Below are positions 47,226 to 55,499 of a stretch of 64,000 bases of DNA, in pieces. Within the stretch, counting starts at the first letter, position 1; the number at the start of each line of letters is the position of its first letter. This DNA is from Methyloterricola oryzae (GTDB lineage: Bacteria; Pseudomonadota; Gammaproteobacteria; Methylococcales; Methylococcaceae). The notes under the pieces were generated by a model. The model searched no databases. It saw only the letters and a program-made list of their open reading frames with translations, and was not told where the DNA came from. The translations under genes were made by a program, and so were the position numbers. The stretch lies in contig NZ_JYNS01000011.1 of NCBI RefSeq assembly GCF_000934725.1, positions 83,327 through 147,326 on the forward strand. Direction: 5' to 3'.

Positions 47226-50126
47226 ATGTACGCCGAGCAAAAAAACACCCAGCAATATACCCTAGTAAAAACTAGCTTAATTCTAATCTTCCTTACGCTC
47301 ATGCGATCCGCGATTGCATCGCCACCGGACCTAAGCATCACGAGCTTTCAACTGGTTTCTTCGAAGCGAATTAGCCAAACCATCTATGAATATGTCTATC
47401 GTGCGGTTCTTATCAATAAAGGCGGCGAAGCCCGCGACGTAATTGCGAGCATTGGATCCACACCAGCACAGATCGATCCGATAGACGGCGAAGTCACATT
47501 TGGCCTCGTTTTACCGGGGCAAACAGTGACGAGTTCGGACACAATCACGGTTCGACATGATCGTAAGTTGCCTTTTGACGACAGCATGGTGGCATGGACC
47601 TTCGACTATAGCGCAGATGGTTTAAAAGCCTTAGAGGGACCACCATCAGCACCTGTTAACTCCGTAACACGGGATTTTTATAATGGTGACACGGTAGGTG
47701 ATGAAGAGTTATCGCTTCACCCAAAATTCGGCAACATTGCCCGTACCAAGCTGACTCTAATAATGAACGACGTAGCGTCAGTTGAAGATGTTAATCGCGT
47801 TCTTTCAAGAATGGACGCAGAAATAACCAGTATGCTTTCAGACTCAACTATATTTGGCTTAAGAGTTCCAGACCAGAGAACAATCGAAACCCTTGACACA
47901 CTAATAGCCGAAACAAGGACACTTTCTAATGTAGACGATATTTTCCCAGAGGGCCCCAATAATACAAAAATATTGCCCGGAAAATCGTCCTTTTCAACAA
48001 CAAGCATTATTGCATCTACCCATCATCATCTTGCAGTTAAAGGGCATGCCCTCTGGAATGCGAGAAGGGCTCTTAGCGAAAAAAGCCTGACAGCACCGGC
48101 TATTTTAATAGAGGACTATTTTGGAGTCGGTGCACCCACAAGTAAATCCCTATGGTCATACAAAAACACCGTCGCGGCAGACTTTGGAACGGGCGCAACG
48201 GATAAAGCTGGGATTCCAATTTCTGAAAATCACGGCTATCAAGTTGCGAGCGTTATCGGAGCAGCTTTCGACAGTTTTTTTACGTCAGTAACTGGTTTAT
48301 ATTCGGAACCAATTGTCCTCCGTGTTGAAGATCATCTGAAACCTTCCTCTAGCGTCAGGCGGAAGAAGGTTGGGTTGGATCCTAGCGCCAATGTAATTCG
48401 TAAACTAGTCGACATTTCCAAATATCGCAATGTCGTACTAAATATAAGTCTAGGTGAATGTGAAGCTGACTTAGATCCGCTGGGTAGTCGACTTCCGTTT
48501 CTTCCGGACTGGTGCTTTTCACCTGAGAGACAAAAAGCCCTTGTCGGGAAGGCGAAAAAATGGATACAGGCCATGAGAAAAAGGGTACTTGATAAGCGTG
48601 TATTTGTAGTCGCTGCGGCAGGTAACGAGGGTGCTGGGGAATATACAAACCCTCTCGGTGCCAAGGACGCAGGTATGGAGCAAAGGGCGCTTTTGGGCCC
48701 CATCGAATCTACGGTATCCCCACTTGACAATGGATTAGTGGTTGAGAGCTACAGAACCAACTATCAACAAGGGATACTTACTCAGATATCTCCAGACTGC
48801 ACGTCCACGTTTTCATCTTCTGGTGGTCAAGTTGCGGGTATCGGCGAAAGCGTTCAGGTACTAAACCTTCCATCAAGCGGCAAAGGCCAGGTCGATGGTA
48901 CTTCCTTTTCATCGCCACAGGTAGCAGCCTTAGCAGCGACGCTCTGGACTCTTAAATCCGGCCTAACGCCCAATCAATTGAAGACAGTCATCGTTTCTAC
49001 CGCGCGCTCCTTGCCGAAAAGGAGTTCTGATAGCGCCTGCCGACCGGCAACTCCAACAGAGCCAGCAGACACTGCCCCAGTGATCGACACCTATGCCGCC
49101 GTCCTAGCAATCGATAATCCTAAGGTCAAAGATCAGGCGCCGGTTCGGCAAGCAATTCTGGATGTGGATAATGCCGCCGGGAATGCCACGCCTGACGGTA
49201 AATTCACCGAGCATGACTTAAAAAGGTTCCTACAGGAATTTGAACTCACGGAGAAAAAATACACAGCGACTCCTCCATATCAGGCTGATTATTCTCGGTT
49301 TGACTTGAATGGTGACGGGTATACCGGCGGCTTAAACAACCGGGCTGAATTCAATCTGGATGATCCATTCAACTTTACAGATACGACGAAACCAGTCTAT
49401 GAGCTAAAGCAGATTCAGTCATTGATTGAAGGACAGGCTGTCACGTTTGATGAACGGGTTCTAACCGACCTGCAAATATTGGTCTATTACGCCTATAGCC
49501 CCTTATTCGAAGGGAGCTCTGATGAGCGGCGCGCCTTGTTGCTTGATCAATTTCATAAGGTTGGATTAAATCTGGTCGGCGCCACCATCAATTGGAAGTC
49601 GTCAACAATTACCAGCGCAGCCGACTGGTCATTTACTCCTTCTATAACTCTTAGTGGCTTCAAAGCAGTTGCACCATTCTTCATCGGAAATAACGGCGGC
49701 TTTGAGACCGGCGCCCCCGCGTACAGTGAAATCGTGCGGTCCAATGATATTAATGCGGTCTTCTTCGGCCTTAATGGAACGTCTGGCGTCCCATTTCAGA
49801 TCAGCGGGCCCTTTCCGAACCGTCTTAATTTCTCTAGTTTTGTGGCAGCGCACGCGGGGAAAGTCTGGATTAACGCCACAGTTAGGGGATTCAGAACCTC
49901 TGGTTTATTTACAACCTTTGACTGGGAGTACCAAACCCGCTTATACCTTGGCGATCCTGGACAAAACCGTGCCGCGACAAAATCTGTTTCTATTGGTACG
50001 GTTCCAAATAGCGGTTCGTTTGTGCCGAGCATAAATCAGAGCGGTGATACTTTTGACACCGAGTTCACTTTTCAAAATGTGACTCTACCCCCAACCGGTT
50101 CGACTATTCCATTACCTGTTCCCTAG
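47226..50126 (+). CDS. Divergent secreted subtilisin-like serine protease
   Basis: This is a 966-residue exported protein. After a signal peptide (about 1-32) come a CARDB-like beta domain (about 35-135) and a propeptide-like segment (about 175-255). The S8 domain spans about 280-620: His in ENHGYQVASVIGA, oxyanion Asn in VVAAAGNEG and Ser in DGTSFSSPQVAALA are clear. The first catalytic Asp must be in ILIEDYFGVG, an unusual form of the usual D-T/S-G. EF-hand/dockerin-like SRFDLNGDGYTGG follows at about 695-707, then a beta-rich tail. Codon use is A+T-richer than the flanks. Confidence 0.82.
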   Translation: MYAEQKNTQQYTLVKTSLILIFLTLMRSAIASPPDLSITSFQLVSSKRISQTIYEYVYRAVLINKGGEARDVIASIGSTPAQIDPIDGEVTFGLVLPGQTVTSSDTITVRHDRKLPFDDSMVAWTFDYSADGLKALEGPPSAPVNSVTRDFYNGDTVGDEELSLHPKFGNIARTKLTLIMNDVASVEDVNRVLSRMDAEITSMLSDSTIFGLRVPDQRTIETLDTLIAETRTLSNVDDIFPEGPNNTKILPGKSSFSTTSIIASTHHHLAVKGHALWNARRALSEKSLTAPAILIEDYFGVGAPTSKSLWSYKNTVAADFGTGATDKAGIPISENHGYQVASVIGAAFDSFFTSVTGLYSEPIVLRVEDHLKPSSSVRRKKVGLDPSANVIRKLVDISKYRNVVLNISLGECEADLDPLGSRLPFLPDWCFSPERQKALVGKAKKWIQAMRKRVLDKRVFVVAAAGNEGAGEYTNPLGAKDAGMEQRALLGPIESTVSPLDNGLVVESYRTNYQQGILTQISPDCTSTFSSSGGQVAGIGESVQVLNLPSSGKGQVDGTSFSSPQVAALAATLWTLKSGLTPNQLKTVIVSTARSLPKRSSDSACRPATPTEPADTAPVIDTYAAVLAIDNPKVKDQAPVRQAILDVDNAAGNATPDGKFTEHDLKRFLQEFELTEKKYTATPPYQADYSRFDLNGDGYTGGLNNRAEFNLDDPFNFTDTTKPVYELKQIQSLIEGQAVTFDERVLTDLQILVYYAYSPLFEGSSDERRALLLDQFHKVGLNLVGATINWKSSTITSAADWSFTPSITLSGFKAVAPFFIGNNGGFETGAPAYSEIVRSNDINAVFFGLNGTSGVPFQISGPFPNRLNFSSFVAAHAGKVWINATVRGFRTSGLFTTFDWEYQTRLYLGDPGQNRAATKSVSIGTVPNSGSFVPSINQSGDTFDTEFTFQNVTLPPTGSTIPLPVP

Positions 50127-50150
50127 GTTTAGTCGTATCAAGCTATCTCT

Positions 50151-50176
50151 CGGCGGGTGAACGATAACATCCGCCG
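50151..50176 (+). terminator. Hairpin after the subtilase gene
   Basis: CGGCGGGTG and CATCCGCCG pair over 9 bp with one wobble and an 8-base loop, 25 bp after the stop at 50126. The following tail is only moderately T-rich. Confidence 0.4.
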
Positions 50177-50268
50177 GGTATGTCTGATTGTGGCTGACCT
50201 AACAGACACTCTGTCAGAATCGGTTGCCGCCGCTGCGATTCCAAAATTTAATCTCTAAGAAGCAACCC

Positions 50269-50934
50269 ATGAAAAAGTCGATTGATCTGATCTTGATCCT
50301 GCTGGCCGTCCTGATCGGCTCAGGCGTTTGTCGGGCTGCCACGGTAGTTCCGGTTTTTGCCGTGGAAGGTATCCCCCCGGCTGGTTTTCCTCACTTTGAG
50401 AATGCTACCCGGGTTGAACTGAACCGCCTGAATCGAAACAGCTACCAGCTCACTGCCGTCAACAACGGCTCTCCTTTCCTATTTCAGTTCACCCCGCAAC
50501 AGGCTTACAACATCACCCGGGGCAATTACCGGCTGACGGCGAACTTCAGCAATAGCGGCACTTTTCTGGGGGGCACGGTAAGCGTCAACGGCGCGATACC
50601 GGGCTTGGGGCTTACTCGGCAGAATCTGTTCAGCGCAACCCTGGATGAGTGCGACTTCAATGCCGACGGCACCGCCGGGCCTCTATCACTGGATTTTCGG
50701 ACCGGTAATTTTACCGGTTGGGCAGCCCAGTTCGGCACTGTCGAAAGCGTTCATCTCTTCGGCGCGGGGCTACAGGGCATCTTGAACGGCTTTTCCAATG
50801 CATTGCTGGTTCGAGGCCGGGCTAATGCGATTGCCATCACGACCGTGCCGGTACCGGCAGCCCTGCCGCTGCTTGGTTCTGCGCTGGCGGGATTCAGTCT
50901 GCTAGGCAAGCGCAGGATGCCGGCGAGGGCTTAG
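50269..50934 (+). CDS. PEP-CTERM-type (VPxPA) sorting-signal protein
   Basis: This is a 221-residue secreted protein. A signal peptide (MKKSIDLILILLAVLIGSG, ending CRAA) precedes a domain of about 160 residues. The C-terminus TTVPVPAALPLLGSALAGFS with basic GKRRMPARA is a PEP-CTERM-like tripartite sorting signal. The ATG at 50269 begins the signal peptide; upstream residues in frame are discarded. It ends the block of secreted proteins. Confidence 0.78.
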   Translation: MKKSIDLILILLAVLIGSGVCRAATVVPVFAVEGIPPAGFPHFENATRVELNRLNRNSYQLTAVNNGSPFLFQFTPQQAYNITRGNYRLTANFSNSGTFLGGTVSVNGAIPGLGLTRQNLFSATLDECDFNADGTAGPLSLDFRTGNFTGWAAQFGTVESVHLFGAGLQGILNGFSNALLVRGRANAIAITTVPVPAALPLLGSALAGFSLLGKRRMPARA

Positions 50935-51016
50935 GCTGAATCACAGAGGCCAGGGACGGTCTCGAATCCAGCATCACTGGCAGGCCAAAAGGAACGCGGC
51001 ATTCCGGATCAGCCCG

Positions 51017-51094
51017 CAGCCTTATGCGCGGAGCGCCTACCTAGCCGTTCCCACGCAGAGCATGGGAACGAGGGAGAAAGGGAACTCAGAGCAC
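51017..51094. repeat. REP-like repeat cluster B, 78-bp unit 1
   Basis: This 78-bp unit is 74/78 identical to 51181-51258, in the same orientation. It contains GTTCCCACGC...ATGGGAAC at 51047-51069 and the GCGCGGAGCGCC core. Confidence 0.85.
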
Positions 51095-51134
51095 GAAAAA
51101 AAAGAGAGTAAAAGCAGCGCAAGGGAATTCGTCT

Positions 51135-51182
51135 GGTCCCCATGCTCCGCGTGGGGACCTCCAACTGGACGCTGAGCGTCCA
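51135..51182. repeat. Palindromes between the two 78-bp units
   Basis: GGTCCCCATGC-TCC-GCGTGGGGACC at 51135-51159 is a diverged relative of the 41881-41907 palindrome (one mispair). TGGACGC-TGA-GCGTCCA at 51166-51182 is a perfect 7-bp hairpin. Confidence 0.75.
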
Positions 51183-51258
51183 GCCTTGGGCGCGGAGCGC
51201 CTACCTGCCCGTTCCCACGCAGAGCATGGGAACGAGGGAGAAAGGGAACTCAGAGCAC
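51181..51258. repeat. REP-like repeat cluster B, 78-bp unit 2
   Basis: This is the second 78-bp copy, with four mismatches to the first. It ends in GGGAACTCAGAGCAC, as the first does. Its palindrome lies at 51211-51233. Confidence 0.85.
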
Positions 51259-51306
51259 AGAAACGAGGGAAAAAAGCTTGCAGGCTTTGACGACCAGCGT
51301 ATTCAC

Positions 51307-52464
51307 TCATGCGCCCTCGTCGACACCCGGCGCAAGCGGTGGTGCCCTGCTCAGCAGGGCGATGAGTTCACCCTGGCGCTTGGTTCCGGTTTTGCTGAAT
51401 AGGCTGCGAAGCTGAGTCTTCACCGTATTGATGCTGATCTGCGCCGACTCGGCATGTTCCTCTATGGTCTTGCCGGCCACAAGCGCTTCCGCCAAGCGGA
51501 GTTCTGCCGGCGACAGTTTGTAGATCTCCCCCATCATTTTCAGACGCGCAGGCGGCCTATCCGTCTGTATGAGCATGATCAGCGCCAAGGGTGACTGCCG
51601 CTCGCCGACCCGTGCCGAGGCGGCTGGCAAGGGCGACACGAATGCGTGCCAACGGGCCGAACCGGCTGAAGGCGTGAGCATCATGCCACCGCTGAGCGCT
51701 GGCCTGCCGCTCGCGGCCATCAGCAGGCGCGCCAGCTTATCCTTGTCGGCGACATTGAGCGCCTGCAGGCGTCCGCCTTTCACCGCCAATCCCAAGGTTT
51801 TGCCGGCCAGAAGTCGCTCCGCTTCGCCATTCATATGAACGAGTCGACCCTGCGGGTCCACGATGAGCAGCGGCAGACTCAGGGTTTCGATGACTTGAAG
51901 TCCCATGTGCGCCTTGGCCTGCAATTCGCTCGTTCTCCGCAGGAGTCGGAAGGCTCGTTGCAAATGAGGTAAGAGTCGAGAGATGCGGTCAAACTCCTCC
52001 GTCGTAAAGCCCGGCTGATCCGGCGGACGATAAAGGCTCAGCACGACCATGGGCAGGCCTCCTGCGTCCGGAGCACAGACCAGGGTCGACAACGAAGAAT
52101 GGATATTCAGGGGTGTCCAGAAATCACGGTAGAACTCCGTCCTGACCAGATCACGCTTGGCGATCAGGTATTCGTCGGAGAATACGTCCCCGACACCGCA
52201 CACCCCGCGCTCAAAGGCAAGCTGCGCCAAGATGTCGCAACCGGCGTAATACGCCACGTAATCCTGCCAGGCTTGCTGCTCTACCCGATGCGCATGCCAT
52301 ATGAGGTCGCCGGCACCTGAGGGCGGTGAGAACAAATTGCACATATCGGAGCGCAGAAACCCGGCGATTCCTGCCACCAGTGCAGACCAGTCACCCGTCC
52401 CGACAGCGCAGTCATAGAGTTCGCCCAACAGCGTTTCGAACTCGTCCGCCCCATTTTTGCCCAT
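51307..52464 (-). CDS. LuxR-family transcriptional regulator (island, right)
   Basis: This is a 385-residue regulator with a GAF-like N-terminal sensor region (about 10-180), a PAS-like segment (about 190-295; LPLLIVDPQGRLVHMNGEAE) and a C-terminal LuxR winged helix (about 318-372; KLSPAELRLAEALVAGKTIEE, INTVKTQLRSLFSKTGTKRQGEL). It has the same layout as the regulator at 42027-43166. Both read on the minus strand. The signal is unknown. Confidence 0.87.
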   Translation of the reverse strand: MGKNGADEFETLLGELYDCAVGTGDWSALVAGIAGFLRSDMCNLFSPPSGAGDLIWHAHRVEQQAWQDYVAYYAGCDILAQLAFERGVCGVGDVFSDEYLIAKRDLVRTEFYRDFWTPLNIHSSLSTLVCAPDAGGLPMVVLSLYRPPDQPGFTTEEFDRISRLLPHLQRAFRLLRRTSELQAKAHMGLQVIETLSLPLLIVDPQGRLVHMNGEAERLLAGKTLGLAVKGGRLQALNVADKDKLARLLMAASGRPALSGGMMLTPSAGSARWHAFVSPLPAASARVGERQSPLALIMLIQTDRPPARLKMMGEIYKLSPAELRLAEALVAGKTIEEHAESAQISINTVKTQLRSLFSKTGTKRQGELIALLSRAPPLAPGVDEGA

Positions 52465-52789
52465 CGGTCCAGTTCCCGTTGCGTAGATTGGCCTGATCCA
52501 AACCCACGATGGCGCATGGGCACGAGCCTTCTCTCTGGTATTTTGCGTCCAGTATAGGCACGGAGTGCCAGATCAGCGTTCCCACGCAGAGCGAGGGAAC
52601 GAGGATGGACTTCTATGGCCTGGTGCCCCTGGCTCCAACGCCATTTATGTCCTCTTGCCCTGGTTCCCAGGCTCCACGCGGGGACCCTCCCCCGCGCGCT
52701 CTACGTCTAACGCCGGCGCGGAGCGCCAGATCAACGTTCCCACGCAGAGCATGGGAACGAGAGGGCAATGCGGAACGAGGGGGAACGGC
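52465..52789. other. Gene-free stretch with palindromic repeats
   Basis: These 325 bases carry repeat cluster C (52557-52766) and the upstream region of the right LuxR gene. The Rap1a-like gene ends at the right edge. Confidence 0.6.
52557..52766. repeat. REP-like palindromic repeat cluster C
   Basis: It contains GTTCCCACGC...GGGAAC at 52578-52600 (diverged) and 52736-52758, plus a degenerate TGGTTCCC...GGGGACC at 52661-52685. The 85-bp segment 52601-52685 is a diverged copy of 41821-41906 in cluster A. Confidence 0.78.
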
Positions 52790-53158
52790 TCAACGCTTGC
52801 AGGGATACTGCTCAGCAAGGGCGGCAGAGACAGTTTCCGAGGCGTGGCGTGGCAGGTTCTTGGCATGCTGGCGGGCGTACTCCGCCACCTGGGCGGCGGC
52901 CTGCTCCGCGCCCACGCCTCCAGCAAGGCAAAAGCGCGTGCCATCCAGGGCGTCCACGACTCCGGTCACATACCCCACGTATTGGCTGGTTTTGGCCATG
53001 TAGCGGATTTCGCGCCGCTCCTGATAGGCGTCGTAGTCATCCAGCCACTGGAGCAGGGTCGCAGAGTCCAGAAAAAAGGCGGCGGATGCCCCGGTGCTGG
53101 CCAGTAAGGCCGCCAACGCGAAGCAGACGCCTTGTGGACCTCGAATGCGGCGCGGCAT
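52790..53158 (-). CDS. Rap1a/Tai-like exported protein
   Basis: This is a 122-residue protein. A signal peptide (VCFALAALLASTGASAA) precedes a short helical domain of the Rap1a/Tai immunity type: YVGYVTGVVDAL, FCLAGGV and the C-terminal EYARQHAKNLPRHASETVSAALAEQYPC. The two Cys are in family positions. Rap1a and Tai4 proteins protect against T6SS amidase effectors, but many chromosomal relatives are orphan. The gene lies 1 bp after the lytic transglycosylase stop, so the two are co-transcribed. The ATG at 53158 begins the signal peptide. Confidence 0.72.
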   Translation of the reverse strand: MPRRIRGPQGVCFALAALLASTGASAAFFLDSATLLQWLDDYDAYQERREIRYMAKTSQYVGYVTGVVDALDGTRFCLAGGVGAEQAAAQVAEYARQHAKNLPRHASETVSAALAEQYPCKR

Positions 53159-53159
53159 T

Positions 53160-54563
53160 TCAGGTCCGCGAGATGGGGAAGATTTCCAGTTGCTGCCCAG
53201 GCTTGACCGGACTGTCCGTCTTGAGCCCGTTCCACAATGCAAGGCGGGTCTGCGGGACACCGTGGCGCTTGGCGATCACCACCAGGGTATCGCCCTTCTT
53301 CACCACGTAGTGACGCGCGGAAACCAGCTTCGCCTGAGGCATCTGGGCGACGAAGGCTTCGGCGCGGTCCAGGGGTAGCAGCAGGCTGTGGGTCGCTTTC
53401 AGCGTAGCGCCCGGCTTGAAGGCCGGATTGAAGGCGAAGAACTCCTCCGACTCCATCCCTGCCGCCGCCGGTGCCGCTTCCAGCGGCATCTCCCCGTTCA
53501 CCTGCACCCGAGCCAACACTGGGAGCGCGCTGGACTTGGGCAGGCGCAGGCCATGGCGCTGCGGGTCAGCGATCAACTGGGAGAGAGCGAGAAACTTCGG
53601 AACATAGGCCATGGTCTCCGCCGGCAGGTTCAAATCCCAGAAGGCAAGGCTCTTCCCCGCCTTGCGATTGGCTTCCAGAGCGCGGTTCACCGTACCCTCG
53701 CCGGCGTTGTACGCGGCCAGAACCAGCAACCAGTCGCCGCGATACACAGACTTCAGATGCGATAGATAGGACAGGGCCGCCGACGTGGAGGCATGGACAT
53801 CGAAGCGTCCGTCATAGTCGTCAGTGAGCTTGACTCCGTGCTCTTGCCCCGTCTGCGGCATGAGTTGCCAAAGCCCTCCCGCGTTCCTGGGCGATACCGC
53901 GGCGGTCTGGTAGCCGCTTTCGATCATGGGCAAGGCAACCAGATCCAGGGGCAATCCACGCCGTTCGATCTCCTCGGAGACGAAGGACAGGAAAGGCTCG
54001 GCGTTGCGCGTGAGGATGCTGAAACTGCCGGGACTGCGCTTGAAGGCGTCCACTTCCGCCTGCACCCGTTCGTGCTCCTCGCTGGCCAGCATCAAGCCGC
54101 GTCGGACCCGCTCCCAGGCCCCGCCTTTGCCGACCGCCTGCCGCGCAACCGGAGCGGCATGGCGGTATGCCAGATCCTGTTTCTTTCCGCTTAGCCAGCG
54201 TCCATGGCGGGTTTGAATCGGAACCTCGCTCGCCTGTGCACGCTCTGCCTCGGCCTGCTTGCGCGCCAGGATGCTTTCCACCACCACGATCTCCGATGGC
54301 AGGCGCAAAGTCGGCTCAACGGACAATCGGCTCAGGCTGAGCCAGTCATAATCCTTCGGGCGCTGGCGCGCCGGTGCCAGATGGCCGCCTTTGGCGTGCT
54401 GCGCGGTCTGGTGGCTGGGGGGCGTGGCATGGGGTGCATGGGCGGCACAAGCGCCCAGCATGGAAGGAAGCGCCAGCGCGGTGACCATGCGCTTCAAGCG
54501 CCCCGGGGCTCCCGCTGTGGCAGGCAAGCTATCGGCGGACGTGAGATTTCTGCGTTTTTTCAT
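53160..54563 (-). CDS. MltD-like lytic transglycosylase lipoprotein with LysM
   Basis: This is a 467-residue outer-membrane lipoprotein (lipobox LGAC, Cys at about 38). A Slt-type lytic transglycosylase domain lies at about 205-325, with catalytic Glu in ALPMIESGYQ and GGLWQLMPQTG, LAAYNAGEGTVNRA. One LysM peptidoglycan-binding domain is at the C-terminus (about 420-465; YVVKKGDTLVVIAKRHGVPQ). It cleaves peptidoglycan glycosidic bonds to anhydro-muropeptides. The ATG at 54563 is chosen by the signal peptide and ACAGG upstream. Confidence 0.9.
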   Translation of the reverse strand: MKKRRNLTSADSLPATAGAPGRLKRMVTALALPSMLGACAAHAPHATPPSHQTAQHAKGGHLAPARQRPKDYDWLSLSRLSVEPTLRLPSEIVVVESILARKQAEAERAQASEVPIQTRHGRWLSGKKQDLAYRHAAPVARQAVGKGGAWERVRRGLMLASEEHERVQAEVDAFKRSPGSFSILTRNAEPFLSFVSEEIERRGLPLDLVALPMIESGYQTAAVSPRNAGGLWQLMPQTGQEHGVKLTDDYDGRFDVHASTSAALSYLSHLKSVYRGDWLLVLAAYNAGEGTVNRALEANRKAGKSLAFWDLNLPAETMAYVPKFLALSQLIADPQRHGLRLPKSSALPVLARVQVNGEMPLEAAPAAAGMESEEFFAFNPAFKPGATLKATHSLLLPLDRAEAFVAQMPQAKLVSARHYVVKKGDTLVVIAKRHGVPQTRLALWNGLKTDSPVKPGQQLEIFPISRT

Positions 54564-54766
54564 GAACCTGTACTCGGGTCCAAACAATTGCTGCGACAGT
54601 TTCGCGGATTCGCGTGGCCGGGACAAGATGCCCGAGTGAGCAATTCGCGCGTTCACCACGAGACCATCGCCCTCAAACATCCCTGCGCAAGCGCCAAAGC
54701 TGCCAGCATACGCAACAAAGCTGCATGCTTCACCTCCACGGCGCACAAGCGGCTTGGGGTCGGGAC

Positions 54767-54772
54767 TATACT
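54767..54772 (+). promoter_or_regulatory. Possible -10 box of the corrinoid operon
   Basis: TATACT lies 95 bp before the GTG start. The region 17-18 bases upstream does not match a -35 box, so an activator may be needed. Confidence 0.3.
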
Positions 54773-54829
54773 CTGGAAACGCTTCAACCCGGGCTGCCAA
54801 TTCCGCTCAGCCTGAATTCGAAACCGGAC

Positions 54830-54850
54830 GGGCTCCCACCCGGGGAGCCC
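54830..54850 (+). promoter_or_regulatory. Leader hairpin adjoining the ribosome binding site
   Basis: GGGCTCCC, five bases, GGGAGCCC is a perfect 8-bp GC-rich hairpin ending 3 bases before the AGGAG of the corrinoid protein gene. Its position could influence translation start. Confidence 0.45.
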
Positions 54851-54866
54851 ATAGGAGCATCCCGGC

Positions 54867-55499
54867 GTGGACGATCTGCTCGGCCCTTTCCGTCAGTCTC
54901 TGGAATCCCTGGACCGCCTCGCGGCGGAATCCCTGTTCGAGCAGGCCGTGGAACGCTCATCGCCCCTGGGGGCGGTGGAAAGCCTGGTGGTGCCCGCCTT
55001 GGAGCAGATCGGCGGCGAGTGGCAATCCGGCTCCATCGCCCTGTCGCAGATCTATCTCAGCGGACGGCTGTGCGAGGAACTGGTGGAACGCGTGCTCCCT
55101 GCCAGCGACCCGGACCGCAAGCACCAACCCCGCTCAGCCATCGTCGTCCTGAGCGATTTCCACATGCTGGGGAAGCGCATCGTTTACGCATTGATGCGGG
55201 CCAGTGGTTTCGAGCTGCTGGATTACGGGCGCATGGAAGTGGACGAACTGGTGGCGCGCTGTTTGCGCGACCGTATCCGGGTCTTGCTGATCTCAGTGCT
55301 GATGCTTCCCTCCGCGCTCAAGGTGCGGGAAGTCTGCGCAGGACTGCAGGCAAGCGGCGGCGAGGTCAAGGTCATCGTCGGTGGCGCGCCTTTCCTGTTC
55401 GACCCGCAGTTGTGGCGGGAAGTCGGCGCCGACGCCATGGGCCGCAATGCTGCCGATGCCGTCACCATCGTCCGGCAATGGATGGACAACATGCCATGA
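54867..55499 (+). CDS. Corrinoid (B12)-binding protein
   Basis: This is a 210-residue cytosolic protein with the methanol-corrinoid-protein layout. An N-terminal four-helix cap (about 1-85; VERVLP end) precedes a Rossmann-like cobalamin domain at about 90-210. The cobalt-ligating motif D-x-H-x-x-G is intact (VLSDFHMLGKRIV, His at about 100). The start is GTG with AGGAG upstream. The stop overlaps the next gene (ATGA). In other organisms such proteins carry the methyl group for MtaB/MtaA-type transfers; here it is linked to a kinase. Confidence 0.9.
   Translation: MDDLLGPFRQSLESLDRLAAESLFEQAVERSSPLGAVESLVVPALEQIGGEWQSGSIALSQIYLSGRLCEELVERVLPASDPDRKHQPRSAIVVLSDFHMLGKRIVYALMRASGFELLDYGRMEVDELVARCLRDRIRVLLISVLMLPSALKVREVCAGLQASGGEVKVIVGGAPFLFDPQLWREVGADAMGRNAADAVTIVRQWMDNMP

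Larger units (their letters stand above)
50935..51306. other. Gene-free stretch with palindromic repeats
   Basis: These 372 bases have no gene. They hold repeat cluster B (51017-51258), with two near-identical 78-bp units and two further palindromes. The LuxR-type gene on the other strand ends at the right edge. Confidence 0.6.
54564..54866. other. Divergent intergenic region before the corrinoid operon
   Basis: These 303 bases hold no gene. They carry a TATACT -10-like box at 54767-54772 without a good -35, and the leader hairpin at 54830-54850. The B12-box pattern of a cobalamin riboswitch was not recognised. Confidence 0.5.

Noticed and set aside
51017..51258. Repeated 78-bp units considered as a CRISPR array
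   Set aside because: Only two copies with no regular spacers, and palindromic extragenic structure; no cas genes.
53628..53638. GGTTCAAATCC, resembling a tRNA T-loop
   Set aside because: It lies inside the lytic transglycosylase coding sequence and no acceptor stem or anticodon arm surrounds it.
54564..54866. Cobalamin riboswitch before the corrinoid operon
   Set aside because: No B12-box pattern was recognised by eye; a covariance-model search could still change this.
54614..55495. N-terminal extension of the UroD/MtaA-like frame
   Set aside because: It would run through the corrinoid gene in another frame and reads as Arg/Pro-rich noise; the ATGA overlap at 55496 marks the real start.
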